Under the pieces are notes generated by a model. That model did no database searches. It saw nothing but the letters and a program-made list of their open reading frames with translations, and was not told the DNA's origin. Positions 1-10,185 of a stretch of DNA of 64,000 nt are shown here, piece by piece. Position 1 is the stretch's first letter. Every line of letters begins with the position of its first letter. The DNA comes from Marivirga tractuosa DSM 4126 (lineage in GTDB: Bacteria > Bacteroidota > Bacteroidia > Cytophagales > Cyclobacteriaceae), in NCBI RefSeq assembly GCF_000183425.1, contig NC_014759.1, positions 434,001-498,000 on the forward strand, written 5' to 3'. Position numbers and translations under genes: made by a program.

Positions 1-2386
1 GTCTTCGGAATGTTCAGCTTAAGCTTTTATTAAATAAAAGTTTTATTACTTACATCGAAAAAGCTGCTAAAGCGCGTGATAGTGAAGCTCGTGTACTAGA
101 CCTGAATTTAAATCCAAATAGAATAAATACAATTCAAGCCTATTACCCCGAACTAAATGGGAGTAGTGAGACAGTTAGCATCAAAGAGCCCTTCTACAAT
201 ATTGATGATATTGATATATCAGGTAGATACATCACTTCTGATAGAGAAAGTGATTTTTCAGATTCACATGCCCTAGAAATGACTACAATTATTGCAGGAA
301 ATGGCAGTTCTTTTCTCACTGGACTAGGTGTTGCACCCTCAGTTTTTCATTCTTCGAGTTCTAATGAAACTATTGTACCTGACCCTATTTCGTATTTTGC
401 AAGAAATAATATACAAACACAAAACCATTCATATGGTACCTTAATTGAGTCTTTCTATGGTGTTGCTGCTTCACTTTATGATCAACAAATATATAGTAAT
501 CCTGAAATCATTCATGTTTTTTCAGTGGGTAATTCAGGTCTACATATTTCTGATCATGGTCAATATATGAAGGTCTAAATGGCTTCTCAAACATTACAGG
601 AAACTTTAAGCAAGCTAAGAATATACTGACCATTGGTGCAGTAGACACTAGCTTCAACACTATCGAACTCAATAGTAATGGCCCTGCTTTTGACGGTCGA
701 ATCAAGCCAGAATTAGTAGCGTATAGTATGACTGGTACTTCCAATTCCGCTGCCTTGGTCAGTGGTGTTTCCATTCTATTGAAGCAGGCCTATAGAAATG
801 CCTATGAAGAGAATTTAAAGTCTTCATTGTTGAAGGCTTTGTTGATCAATAGTGCTGATGAAATTGGCAGTGTAGGGCCAGAACATAAAACCGGCTACGG
901 AAGTCTTAATGCTCAGGGTGCTTTAGAACAGCTTGAAAAAGAGCTATTTATTCAAGGTGAGTTGATTGGAGATAATGACACGGGAATCAAAATTAAGGTG
1001 CCTGAAAATGCTGTAAACTTCAAGGCGACATTAGTTTGGACCGATCCTCCTGCACAAGCAAACGATGAATATGCCTTAGTAAATGATTTAAATCTTCAGA
1101 TTAAAGATGGATCTGGAGAAGTAAAATTACCGTGGGTTCTGTCTGCTGCCCCAAATCCTAGCGACTTAAATAGTGCTGCTATCAAGGGAATTGATCATAT
1201 CAATAATATTGAGCAAATCCATATCGAAAGAGTAGGAACAGATTCGATTGAATTCATAGTGAGCAGTGAAAATACGTTAACGAGTCCCCAGACTTTTGCA
1301 ATTGCCTACAGCTGGGAGATCGAAGATCAGTTTGCATGGACCAGCCCGACTTTCAACGATAATATTCCATACAATGGGGAAACTGTTTCTCACATTAGAT
1401 GGAAGAGTAGTTTTTCGTCTCAAATAACTGCTAAGCTATATTATAAACTAGTTTCAGAAGATCAGTGGGGATTGATTGAGGATAATATTTTAGTAGCTGA
1501 TGAGCATTTCAGATGGGACCCAAAAATAGTAAATGATTTTGCGCAGCTAAAAATGATAATCGGAGATAAAAGCTACCTAAGTGACACTTTTTCGATTTCA
1601 AGCCCGCTTCGATTAAATGTAGGTTTTAATTGCAGTGATTCCTTATCATTTAACTGGCAGTCGGTAGAGAATGTGGATTATTATTCATTATTTAATTTTG
1701 CAGGAGATGAAATAAAAAATTTGATTAATACTAAAGATACCGCGATCACTGTTAGTAAATCCGACTTAGAAACCTCTTATTTGAAAGTACAAGCTTTTAA
1801 AAGAGGTAAACCACTGATTACTGGCGAGATAATAGATTACAGATTACAAAGTTCAAATTGTTTTCTTGAGTCGTATTTTGTAGAATCCATTCAAGGAGAA
1901 GGGATCTACCACAACTTGAATCTTTCCTCTTTGTCGGGAGTGGAGAAAGTGAGAATAGAAAAAAGGTCATCAAGTGACGAGGAATGGGAAAATTTAAAGG
2001 AATTTTCAGCTAGTAGTTTTAATATCGAATTTTTAGAAACTGATCCAGACAATGGGCTCAATACCTCAAGAGCAATAGTACTTTTTACGAATGGAGAGGA
2101 AGTCGTCAGTGAAATTCAATCTACTTATTATGTCAAATCTTCAGATTTCATCCTCTATCCAAATCCAATAGAAAAGGAAGTGGATTTGAAAGTATTTGCG
2201 AAAAATGCACTTCCTGAAGCATTTATTTCATTTTACAATTTACAAGGTCAGTTGATCTTAACAACTGCTATTCCTAATGATAGGAATTTTATTGACCTAG
2301 AGATTTTAAGTGCGGGAATGTATTTTTATAAGATTGTAGAAAACACTACTATAGTCTCCAGTGGTAAAATTTTAGTGCAATTTTGA
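1..2386 (+). pseudogene. Secreted S8 (subtilisin-like) serine protease with T9SS type A sorting domain, frameshifted, 5' end off the window
   Basis: Reading frame 3 is open from the left edge and gives the middle of a subtilisin-like protease: catalytic His in SHALEMTTIIAG (codon at 267) and the oxyanion Asn in SVGNSG. It stops at 576-578. Frame 2, open from 554, continues with YEGLNGFSNITGNFKQAKN and ITIGAVD-like sequence, then the catalytic Ser in GTSNSAALVSG (codon at 740). Joining them needs removal of 2 bp from a short AT run (CAATATATGAAGG, about 561-573), which restores HGQYEGLNG. After the protease comes a beta-sandwich region, and the last ~75 residues (FILYPNPIEKEVDL... GMYFYKIV) are a type A sorting domain for the type IX secretion system. 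The Asp of the triad lies outside the window. Either a recent pseudogene or a sequencing error. Confidence 0.85.
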
Positions 2387-2488
2387 GTGTTACCAGAAAG
2401 TTCGCTCCAATAACTTGCTAATTTAACCATTTATATAATTCCCGAAATTTTCATTGTTCTCATTAGCATTTTCCCGTAAACTCGTGAA

Positions 2489-3106
2489 ATGAATAAATTT
2501 TTCTTCACACGCTTGCAATACGAATCAGGGGATTGGAATGTGGATCAACGGATGCCAAGCAATCTTCTGAATTCCCTAATTGAATATACTAATATACCGG
2601 TTGATACAAAAGAAAGGGTAGTCGCATTAAGCAGTGATGAAATATTTGAATGCCCATTTTGTTATCTCAGTGGTCATAAATTGGTGCAATTCACACAAGC
2701 TGAAAAAGAAAATTTTATTAAATATATAGATAATGGTGGCTTCATCTTTGTCGATGATTGCAATCATGATATTGATGGTCTTTTTTCAAAATCATTTGAA
2801 AGTCAGATGGCTGAAATATACGGAGAAGAAGGATTAAAGAAAATACCGAATGACCATCCGATCTATTTTAGCTTTTTTGAATTCGATGATGGACCACCCA
2901 CCACTTCGCAAGAATTGAATGGTTGGGGAGATGATATTGTGCATGATTATTTAAAAGCTATTGAAAAAGACGGGAAAATAAGAGTGCTATATAGCAATAA
3001 AGATTATGGTTGCGAATGGGATTACGATTTCAGAAACAAAAGATGGCTGGCAGAAGACAATACTAAGTTTGGGGTGAATATAGTGGTGTATGCAATAGCC
3101 CCCTAA
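2489..3106 (+). CDS. DUF4159 domain protein, first gene of the Bat-type operon
   Basis: 205 residues without signal peptide or membrane segment. The core (about residues 70-100, YIDNGGFIFVDDCNHD, then FFEFDDGPP and GWGDD) matches the DUF4159 family, a flavodoxin-like fold commonly found beside MoxR, DUF58 and BatA genes in Bacteroidota. No enzymatic activity is established for the family. The gene precedes the MoxR gene by 290 bp of repeat-rich DNA. The last codons, GCC CCC TAA, lie inside the arm of a repeat element beginning at 3097, so that element supplies the C-terminal Ala-Pro and the stop codon. Confidence 0.85.
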   Translation: MNKFFFTRLQYESGDWNVDQRMPSNLLNSLIEYTNIPVDTKERVVALSSDEIFECPFCYLSGHKLVQFTQAEKENFIKYIDNGGFIFVDDCNHDIDGLFSKSFESQMAEIYGEEGLKKIPNDHPIYFSFFEFDDGPPTTSQELNGWGDDIVHDYLKAIEKDGKIRVLYSNKDYGCEWDYDFRNKRWLAEDNTKFGVNIVVYAIAP

Positions 3107-3123
3107 CCCGCCAGCTGGCCGGG
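3097..3123 (+). repeat. Solo arm of the C-rich terminal-inverted-repeat element family
   Basis: Begins AGCCCCCTAACCC and contains the hairpin CCAGCTGG flanked by G/C runs, as in the right arms of the elements at 45627-45808 and 63573-63764. The second arm is not recognisable nearby, so this is a remnant. The TAA at 3104-3106 is the stop codon of the DUF4159 gene. Confidence 0.7.
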
Positions 3124-3396
3124 AATTGGTAGAAGCAAATATTGAATTAGGGTTGAAAAAGTTAGAAGTTAGAAGCTTGAAGTGGGAAGTATGGTTTGGT
3201 GCAGGATGTTGGATGTAGGGTGATTAGGTTAGTACCGAAGGTCAGACCATTTGGCTATTAGAAATATGGTTGAAATAGAAAGCTGTAAGCCAGAAAGGGT
3301 AGAAACAAGAGAAAAAAGTCCCGTAGGGAAGAACTTATGGTAGTAGAAACAAAAAACAGCAAAACCCAAGCCCCGTAGGGGTGACATTAAAGGAAA
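3124..3396. repeat. Repeat-rich intergenic region with two CCCGTAGGG units
   Basis: Contains three repeat types. A 26-bp stretch at 3223-3248 matches 23 of 26 bases of the inverted-repeat end at 18412-18437. Two short palindrome-like units, TCCCGTAGGGA (about 3319-3329) and GCCCCGTAGGGGT (about 3370-3382), are separated by an A-rich spacer; such CCCCGTAGGGG units are widespread high-copy repeats in Bacteroidota genomes. The second unit ends 15 bp before the moxR start, so it lies in the leader of that gene. No coding capacity seen. Confidence 0.65.
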
Positions 3397-4365
3397 ATGG
3401 AAGATATACAAAATACAGTTGCAAAGTTTAAAGATGCCCGAAAGGAGCTATCCAAGGCCATTATTGGTCAGGAGAATGTTGTAAGTGAAGTTTTTATGGC
3501 TTTGCTGGCGGATGGACATATATTGTTGGAAGGAGTTCCTGGATTAGGGAAAACGCTTTTGGTGCGTTCATTAGCCAAGGTATTGCAGTTAGATTTTCAT
3601 AGGGTTCAATTTACACCTGATCTAATGCCTGCTGATATTATTGGTATGGAAGTTTTGGAAGAGGATAGAAGTACTGGAAAGCGCTTTTTTCAATTCAACA
3701 AAGGTCCGGTTTTTACCAATATTTTGCTAGCAGATGAAATTAATAGAACACCTCCAAAGACACAATCTGCATTATTGGAAGCTATGCAAGAGCGTGAAGT
3801 TACTTATGCTGGTAAAACCTATAAATTACCCGAGCCTTTCTTCCTTTTGGCTACTCAAAACCCTTTGGAGCAGTCAGGTACTTATCCTTTGCCAGAGGCA
3901 CAGCTGGATCGATTTTTATTTTATACTGTCGTGCAATATCCTGCTGAGCAAGAGGAAGTTGACATCCTTCAGCTCACCACCGGCAATCAGAAAAATCAAC
4001 TAAATCCTACTCTCACAGCTGAAGAAATTCTAAAAGCCAGAAGCTGGGTAAGGGATATTCATATTGATAAGGATTTATTGGTGAAGGTGAGTCAATTGGT
4101 GCGCTCTACTCGTCCACAAACTTCAGAAATAGAATTAGTAAAGCAATATGTAGATTGGGGGGCAGGCCCAAGAGCCGGGCAATCCATAGTATTAGCAGCT
4201 AAAGCCCATGCCTTTCTGGATGGCAGACTCTCCGTTATTCCAGTAGATATAAAAGCAGTGGCTTTGGCAGTACTTCGCCATAGAGTAGTATTGAATTTTG
4301 TGGCAAAAACGGAGAAATTCACAGTGGAAGAATTGATTCCGGAGCTTCTGAAGACTTTTAAATAG
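3397..4365 (+). CDS. MoxR-family AAA+ ATPase
   Basis: 322 residues. Walker A is GVPGLGKT (residues 46-53), Walker B ILLADEINR (about 108-116), and the sensor region reads LLATQNPLEQSGTYPLPEAQLDRF in two parts, all typical of the MoxR subgroup. MoxR proteins are chaperone-like ATPases that act with von Willebrand A (VWA) and DUF58 proteins, probably in metal or cofactor insertion or envelope stress tolerance (Bat system). The DUF58 gene follows after 85 bp and the BatA-like gene after that, giving the standard order. Length is normal for the family. Confidence 0.95.
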   Translation: MEDIQNTVAKFKDARKELSKAIIGQENVVSEVFMALLADGHILLEGVPGLGKTLLVRSLAKVLQLDFHRVQFTPDLMPADIIGMEVLEEDRSTGKRFFQFNKGPVFTNILLADEINRTPPKTQSALLEAMQEREVTYAGKTYKLPEPFFLLATQNPLEQSGTYPLPEAQLDRFLFYTVVQYPAEQEEVDILQLTTGNQKNQLNPTLTAEEILKARSWVRDIHIDKDLLVKVSQLVRSTRPQTSEIELVKQYVDWGAGPRAGQSIVLAAKAHAFLDGRLSVIPVDIKAVALAVLRHRVVLNFVAKTEKFTVEELIPELLKTFK

Positions 4366-4450
4366 TGCCTATTAGCCAATAATTGAGAAACTTAATTATT
4401 TACTTGATAATCATAATCAAATGATAAACTTTGAATTCATATAAGTCCTG

Positions 4451-5314
4451 ATGCAATCCATGAATCAATTATTTCAAATGCCTGACTTTGAGTCACTCAA
4501 AGCACTTCAATTGTATATAAAACATCACATTGAAGGGGTGATGATTGGTATGCATCAAAGTCCGAAAACAGGGTTTGGAATTGAATTTAAAGAATACAGA
4601 AACTATGTTCCCGGTGATTCCTTAAAGCAATTGGATTGGAAATATTTTGCACGCACTGATCATTACATGATAAAAGAAGCGGAAATGGAAAAGCAACATG
4701 ATTTCATTTTCGTTTTGGATAAAAGTTTATCAATGAATTTTGAAATGGCAGGTGCCAGCAAATTTAATTGGTCACGCACGCTTATAGCTGCTTTGGCTTA
4801 TTTAGCTAACAATCAACATGATAAATACTTTATCTACAATCAGGAGAACCCACCTTCTGATTTTGAATCTTTCCTTTTCAGATTAATTCAACTCAAAACA
4901 GAAGATGAAGCCAGTATCACAGATTTAAACCCCATTCAACAAATTCGAAATAAAAGCACCGTTTTTATCTTCACAGATGGATATTCAGATGAAGCTGAAT
5001 TTCATAATCTATTAAAAAATTGGGCAGTGGCTTCTGAAGAAATCATGCTGGTTCATTTACTTTTCGAAAATGAAGAACAGCTCGATTTTAAAGGGCAATA
5101 TTTCACTTTTAAAGATTTAGAAGGGCAGGGCAGTGTTCAAGTGAACACCGAAGAAGGCTTGGAAGATTACCAAGATAAAATTCATAACTGGAAAATGGGG
5201 ATTCAAAAAGCTTGTGCTAAAAATGGAATTGCTTACTGGCAATTAAATGGGAGAAATTCCATCCAAAAAGCAATATTTGAGCTATTAAACCACTTTAATC
5301 ATTCATGGGCATGA
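4451..5314 (+). CDS. DUF58 domain protein
   Basis: 287 residues, cytoplasmic by sequence. It has the DUF58 signature EFKEYRNYVPGDSLKQLDW (about residues 45-65) followed by YFARTDHYMIKE and a VWA-like MIDAS motif LDKSLSM (near residue 90). DUF58 proteins are partners of MoxR ATPases. The end overlaps the start of the next gene by 10 bp (ATG at 5305), so the two are translationally coupled. Start at ATG 4451, with a second ATG three codons later. Confidence 0.92.
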   Translation: MQSMNQLFQMPDFESLKALQLYIKHHIEGVMIGMHQSPKTGFGIEFKEYRNYVPGDSLKQLDWKYFARTDHYMIKEAEMEKQHDFIFVLDKSLSMNFEMAGASKFNWSRTLIAALAYLANNQHDKYFIYNQENPPSDFESFLFRLIQLKTEDEASITDLNPIQQIRNKSTVFIFTDGYSDEAEFHNLLKNWAVASEEIMLVHLLFENEEQLDFKGQYFTFKDLEGQGSVQVNTEEGLEDYQDKIHNWKMGIQKACAKNGIAYWQLNGRNSIQKAIFELLNHFNHSWA

Positions 5315-6324
5315 ATTGGCTTAATCCTATAGCGCTCTGGGGTTTAACGGCTTTGGCGGTTCCAATTCTCATCCATTTATGGAGCAAGAATAAAACAAAG
5401 CAGATTGAATTTGGTAGCATCCGATTTTTGAGGGAAAGCAGCACTTTGCAATCCAAGAAAATCCAAATTTCAGAGATTCCTTTATTATTGGTTCGATTGA
5501 TGATATTGATATTGGTCGTTTTACTAATGGCTAAATGGGTCAACTACCAAGAAGTAGAAAAGCAGAAAGCTTTATTGTTGGGAGCTGGCATTAAAGTACC
5601 AGAAGCCTATGCAAATGATGAAACCCCTGTTATTAGGACTTCTGAATTTAGCGATATATCTAATCAATGGCATTTATTGGAAGAACTTTCAGTGCAGCAT
5701 CCCGAAATTGATTCCTTAATTTACATCAATGATTTTAAGGATACTGATTTTGTAGGAGCCATTCCAAAATTGGATTTTCATCTAGAGCTTATTTCTGCGA
5801 TTCAAAAGCAGAAGTCAGAAGAAATATTGAGTTCGGACACTTTACTTATCCATTTTGCAGAGCTTTCGGAAACTCTTAAAGGAAAGTTTGATAAAGTATT
5901 GAAAGCAAACCAGTTATACACCAATGAGAAAGTGATTTTTAATAAAGCAAATAGGGAAGAAGCTCAATTAGTTTTTACTGCCTCACCACAGAAGCTGGAT
6001 GCCAATCAAATTGTATTGAGTGACACTCTATCAAGCAATTATCAAATCCAGAGGAAGTACAAAAGCAGCAAGTTGTACTTAAATGAAAATTGGCTGAATA
6101 ATCCATTGAATGAGGATGGGTTTATATTGATTGTTTCAGAGTTTATAGCGCAAGTCGTAGAACCTAATTATCAGTATTCTTCCTTTGAAATGCTGAATAC
6201 CCAAAAATCAGTGGGAGTTGAAGAAGTTAAAGAAGCCAAAACTTTTGATGAGGAGCTTTTATGGCTGATTGTGTTGTTAATCCTTTTGGAAAGATATTTT
6301 AGTTATAGAAAAAAGCATGCATAA
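5305..6324 (+). CDS. BatA-like N-terminal domain membrane protein
   Basis: 339 residues. The start MNWLNPIALWGLTALAVPIL is the BatA N-terminal membrane segment, followed by HLWSKNKTKQIEFGSIRFL and a second hydrophobic helix (about residues 52-73). A soluble domain follows, with a last membrane helix near 315-330 (LLWLIVLLILLERYF). No VWA MIDAS motif is seen, so it is a BatA-related anchor rather than a full BatA. Overlaps the DUF58 gene by 10 bp and the next gene by 8 bp (ATGCATAA). Confidence 0.85.
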   Translation: MGMNWLNPIALWGLTALAVPILIHLWSKNKTKQIEFGSIRFLRESSTLQSKKIQISEIPLLLVRLMILILVVLLMAKWVNYQEVEKQKALLLGAGIKVPEAYANDETPVIRTSEFSDISNQWHLLEELSVQHPEIDSLIYINDFKDTDFVGAIPKLDFHLELISAIQKQKSEEILSSDTLLIHFAELSETLKGKFDKVLKANQLYTNEKVIFNKANREEAQLVFTASPQKLDANQIVLSDTLSSNYQIQRKYKSSKLYLNENWLNNPLNEDGFILIVSEFIAQVVEPNYQYSSFEMLNTQKSVGVEEVKEAKTFDEELLWLIVLLILLERYFSYRKKHA

Positions 6325-8482
6325 GGATTTTAAAAAATATTGGTTCAAGCTCAAAAAGCGATGTAACCTATTGCTTGTAGCATCTATAGTGATTCCACTT
6401 GTGGCAGGAGTTCTATTGCTTTTGTCAATTGCCAATATTTCACATCTAACTATTCCTTTGGCCTTTTGGGTGGTTTATACTGCATCAATAGCTAGTTTGC
6501 TTTTACTCTGGAATTCTACTTTAATTTGGGATAGCCAAAAGTTGATCCAGTTTCTGCATCAAAAATATCCTGAACTGGAATATAGCTTGTCCATTTTCTT
6601 CAAAAAGGACATTAATTCTTTGGAAAAATTACAGCAAACCAAAGTCTTTCAACAATTACCTGCTATTCAAAAAATAGCTTTCCCAATCTCTTTAAGGAGT
6701 TCGTTTATCTTGTTGATATTTAGTGGGTTATTATATACTGCTTCATTCAATTATCAAATGGAAAACCCTTCCAATAATCAGTTGACATCAACCGAAAATA
6801 CGGCTGAAGTTAAAGTTGACAGTGCAAAAGGAAGTGGGACAAAAACTTTCCAATATCAACTTAGCGTCTATCCTCCGAGCTACACAGCTTTAAAAAGTTT
6901 TGAATGGCAAGCCGACAAGAAGATTCCTGAAGGAAGTCGATTGGTTTTTAAAAATCAGGGAAATATAAGTTTTGATTTGTTATGGCAAAATCAATATGAA
7001 TTCAAGCTTACTGATAATCAATCCAAGACATTTGTTCTGAATCAGTCGGCTATTTTCCAGATTGATTATAGGCAAAAAGATAGTTTGATTTCCTTGAAGC
7101 CTGAAATACTGGAAGTGAAAAGAGATGAACCGCCAATTCTCTCCACTAATTTGAAGGAAAATAGATATGAGATCGAATGGGAAGATTTAGATAAGCATTT
7201 CAAATTGGATTTGAGCTTGGAAGACGATTACGGAATTGTTTCCGCTGACATTATCATGACTTTAAGCAGGGGAGAAGGTGAAGCAGTGAAGTTCCGTGAG
7301 ATGAAACAAGCTTTGAGAAGCGTTTCCAATAAAGTTCAGCGTCAACTTAAGACTGTCAGCTTACCTTTGGATACTTTTTCACTAGAACCCGGTGACGAGC
7401 TTTATTTTTACTTTTCGGCCAAAGACAATAAAAAACCAAAGGCCAATAAGGGGAAGACGGATGTTTATTTTCTCTCTATTGCAGATACGGTGGAATCTGA
7501 GCCCGTAGAGTATGAAGGGTTCGCATTAACCAATGAAGCAGAGTATTTTAAGAGTCAGCGACAAATCATCATTGATACTGAAAAATTACTAGCAGATAAA
7601 AATCAAATAAGTCAGGAAGAATTTGAACAGAGAAGCAATTCTATAGGAGCAGACCAAAAATTGTTGAGGCTGCGTTATGGAGTTTTTTTGGGAGAAGAAT
7701 ATGAAACAACAGGCGGATTGGGGGAAGTGGACCATACAGGGCATGATCATGGTGCAATTGAAGGAGAGGATGAGCACGAAGGTCATGGTCATGAAGAACA
7801 TGAATCTGAAAGTAATTTCTCAAATCCGATTTACAATGAAACGCCAGAGTTAGAAGCTTATGTGCACGCCCATGATGAATCTGAATTATCCACTTTCTTA
7901 GATGCTAATGTGAAAGCGAAGTTAAAAGCAGCGTTAACCAATATGTGGGAAGCGGAGCTCTACTTAAGAACTTATAAGCCAAGAGAAGCCCTTCCATTTG
8001 AATATGAAGCGCTCAAACTGATTAAGGAAGTAAAGAGAGCCTCGAGAATTTATGTAGAAAGAATGGGATTTGAGCCACCGCCAATTGATGAAGAGAAAAA
8101 ACGACTAACGGGTGATTTAGATCAAATCGATGCGCAAACTACAGAGGATGAGTTGCAGGAGCAGACTTTTGAAGATAAATTGGTTATAACTTATAAAGAA
8201 TTGAAATCAGCTTTTCAGCTTGAAGATATGAAGAAAGCCGAGGGCGAGGTTGATGATTTTGCAAATAATTTAGTAGCAAAAATAACGACTGATCCTGTTC
8301 GCTATGGAAGCTTATTGTCTTCAGTCAAACAGTTTCAAAATACGCAGTCAAGAGAAATGCTTAGATCCCTTTTGATTATAATGGAAGATATGTTGCCATT
8401 ATCCCTATTGGATGACTCAAATGTAGATAAGAGCATGAAAACCTCTTTGCATAAAACTTATTACGACTTGCTGAATGAATGA
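6317..8482 (+). CDS. Large membrane-anchored protein of the Bat operon (DUF4175-like)
   Basis: 721 residues. Two or three membrane helices lie near the N-terminus (about 17-40, 45-66 and 125-143), then a long periplasmic-type part with beta-rich sections and coiled, Glu/Lys-rich helices. Around residues 470-500 is a His/Glu/Asp-rich stretch (DHTGHDHG... EGHGHEEHE) that could bind metal. The arrangement resembles DUF4175 proteins found in these operons; I assign that by architecture, not by a decisive motif. Overlaps both neighbours by 8 bp, so it is part of the same transcript. Confidence 0.65.
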   Translation: MHKDFKKYWFKLKKRCNLLLVASIVIPLVAGVLLLLSIANISHLTIPLAFWVVYTASIASLLLLWNSTLIWDSQKLIQFLHQKYPELEYSLSIFFKKDINSLEKLQQTKVFQQLPAIQKIAFPISLRSSFILLIFSGLLYTASFNYQMENPSNNQLTSTENTAEVKVDSAKGSGTKTFQYQLSVYPPSYTALKSFEWQADKKIPEGSRLVFKNQGNISFDLLWQNQYEFKLTDNQSKTFVLNQSAIFQIDYRQKDSLISLKPEILEVKRDEPPILSTNLKENRYEIEWEDLDKHFKLDLSLEDDYGIVSADIIMTLSRGEGEAVKFREMKQALRSVSNKVQRQLKTVSLPLDTFSLEPGDELYFYFSAKDNKKPKANKGKTDVYFLSIADTVESEPVEYEGFALTNEAEYFKSQRQIIIDTEKLLADKNQISQEEFEQRSNSIGADQKLLRLRYGVFLGEEYETTGGLGEVDHTGHDHGAIEGEDEHEGHGHEEHESESNFSNPIYNETPELEAYVHAHDESELSTFLDANVKAKLKAALTNMWEAELYLRTYKPREALPFEYEALKLIKEVKRASRIYVERMGFEPPPIDEEKKRLTGDLDQIDAQTTEDELQEQTFEDKLVITYKELKSAFQLEDMKKAEGEVDDFANNLVAKITTDPVRYGSLLSSVKQFQNTQSREMLRSLLIIMEDMLPLSLLDDSNVDKSMKTSLHKTYYDLLNE

Positions 8483-10184
8483 TTGGATGATAAATATCGG
8501 CTGGGAAAATAGTATTGAGGCTTGGCACATAGCGGTTCTTGCATTGGTTTTAATTCTAGTGTTATTATTAGAGGTCAAAAAAGAAAAGCCTCGAAAACCT
8601 TATAGAATAATCGCTTTGCTATTTGGTTTTATATCTCTGTATATCATATATTTATCGCCATATGTTTTAAGTGAAAAGCCTCAGAAATCAGTATTGCTTG
8701 TTAGTCAAGAAATATCCAAAACCAGCATCGATTCTCTACAAAATCAATACGGTTTGGAAGCCTTTCAACATCACTCAAGTTTTAGTTTTAAGCAAGTGGG
8801 AACTGAGCAACGGAGGGGATTGTCTGAACTCGATTTTCAGATTGATACCGCTTTTGTTTATGGCTATTTCCCACAGCTAAATCCAGCTCATTTTCAGGTA
8901 CGAGAAGAAATTGAGATTAGAAAGGGGATTAAAATAGATTATCCGAAATCTGTTGCCTTAGGGGATAGTTTGCCTATAATGATTCAGAATCATAGTCCAA
9001 AAGAAGTTGAAGTAGTAGCTATTATTGGTAATGATAGCATATCAGAATCGATTACCAGTCTTGGAAGTAGTCGTATTTTAGTGCTTCCAAAGTCCTCAGG
9101 CTTCGTTTTATCAGAAATTAGTACAGACCATGAACAATATCACTTTGCTGTTAAAGTAGAGCCAGCTGAAGATCATGTAATTCAAATTCTTGCTGGCTCT
9201 CCTGATTTTGAATGGAAATTCTTGGTTGACTATTTGAAATCTAAAGAACATTCAGTCTATCAGAAAACTCAAATCTCAAAAGGAAAATATAAATCTGCTT
9301 TTATCAATTGGCATGATTCATTGCAATTCAATAGGGGAGTTGCCAATGATTTAAAAGTGCTATTTGCTGATGCAAAAGCTTGGGAAGATTTAGCACCAAA
9401 TTTTAAAAATCAATACTTGAAAAAATTAAAGGAAAATGGAGGCAGTTTAATCTTTAGAACGAACCCGAATAGCCGAATTCAGCTTGATTTAGACAAGTCT
9501 AAATCTACTAATATTTTTAGTACAAGCGATAATTTACTTGAGCAAAATAATTATAACTTCCTACAGTTCAATAATCTATACCAATTAGATGAAGTGGCTC
9601 AAAACACTGTTTTTAGAAAAATAGATCCAGATTTGATTTATGGCATTATTAATTTTCAAGATAGCTATCTACTAAGTTTATCAGGAAAAAATGACCAATA
9701 TGAACAAATTTGGAGTACTGTTTTCAATAATTTATTAAGGAATTCGACAGATGTATTTTATGATAAATCGGAATGGGCGGTGCAACATCATCCTTTCTTT
9801 TTTCGGCTTTGGTCGGAAGAACCCATAGAGAAGATTTTCATCTTCAATTTGAATAATGACACTATAAAGTTGAAAAGGAAATCTGATTTTATTTTTCCCG
9901 AAAGGCAACATTTCATGTTTTATCCTGAGGAGATCGGCTGGCATTTCATCACTTTTGAAAATCAGGAAGAAGCGATACCGTTTTATGTTCATTCTGAAGC
10001 GCTAGCTAATCATTCAGAATTCTTAGTTAATTACAAGCATGATTACTTAAATTATCTTAATTTTGAAACTTCAAATGCAGCAAAGAAGAAGACAAGCAAT
10101 AATCAGGAAACTGTAACAATATGGCTCTTTTTTCTGTTTCTTTTGTGTATTGGTTATTTATGGATTGAAGATAAAATCACCTAA
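8475..10184 (+). CDS. Membrane protein of the Bat operon, function unknown
   Basis: 569 residues. Two helices at the N-terminus (about 15-36 and 44-63), a large middle domain, and a C-terminal helix (about 548-564, TIWLFFLFLLCIGYLW). This helix-domain-helix layout is shared with BatA-like DUF4159-associated proteins, in which the middle folds as a class I glutamine amidotransferase-like or VWA-like domain, but I cannot identify catalytic residues. Start overlaps the previous gene by 8 bp and the M20 gene starts 1 bp after its stop. Confidence 0.75.
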   Translation: MNDWMINIGWENSIEAWHIAVLALVLILVLLLEVKKEKPRKPYRIIALLFGFISLYIIYLSPYVLSEKPQKSVLLVSQEISKTSIDSLQNQYGLEAFQHHSSFSFKQVGTEQRRGLSELDFQIDTAFVYGYFPQLNPAHFQVREEIEIRKGIKIDYPKSVALGDSLPIMIQNHSPKEVEVVAIIGNDSISESITSLGSSRILVLPKSSGFVLSEISTDHEQYHFAVKVEPAEDHVIQILAGSPDFEWKFLVDYLKSKEHSVYQKTQISKGKYKSAFINWHDSLQFNRGVANDLKVLFADAKAWEDLAPNFKNQYLKKLKENGGSLIFRTNPNSRIQLDLDKSKSTNIFSTSDNLLEQNNYNFLQFNNLYQLDEVAQNTVFRKIDPDLIYGIINFQDSYLLSLSGKNDQYEQIWSTVFNNLLRNSTDVFYDKSEWAVQHHPFFFRLWSEEPIEKIFIFNLNNDTIKLKRKSDFIFPERQHFMFYPEEIGWHFITFENQEEAIPFYVHSEALANHSEFLVNYKHDYLNYLNFETSNAAKKKTSNNQETVTIWLFFLFLLCIGYLWIEDKIT

Positions 10185-10185
10185 A

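Noticed and set aside
7720..7830. His-rich stretch as sign of a metal transporter
   Set aside because: The protein has only a few N-terminal helices and sits in a Bat operon; the His-rich loop may bind metal, but there is no transporter fold.
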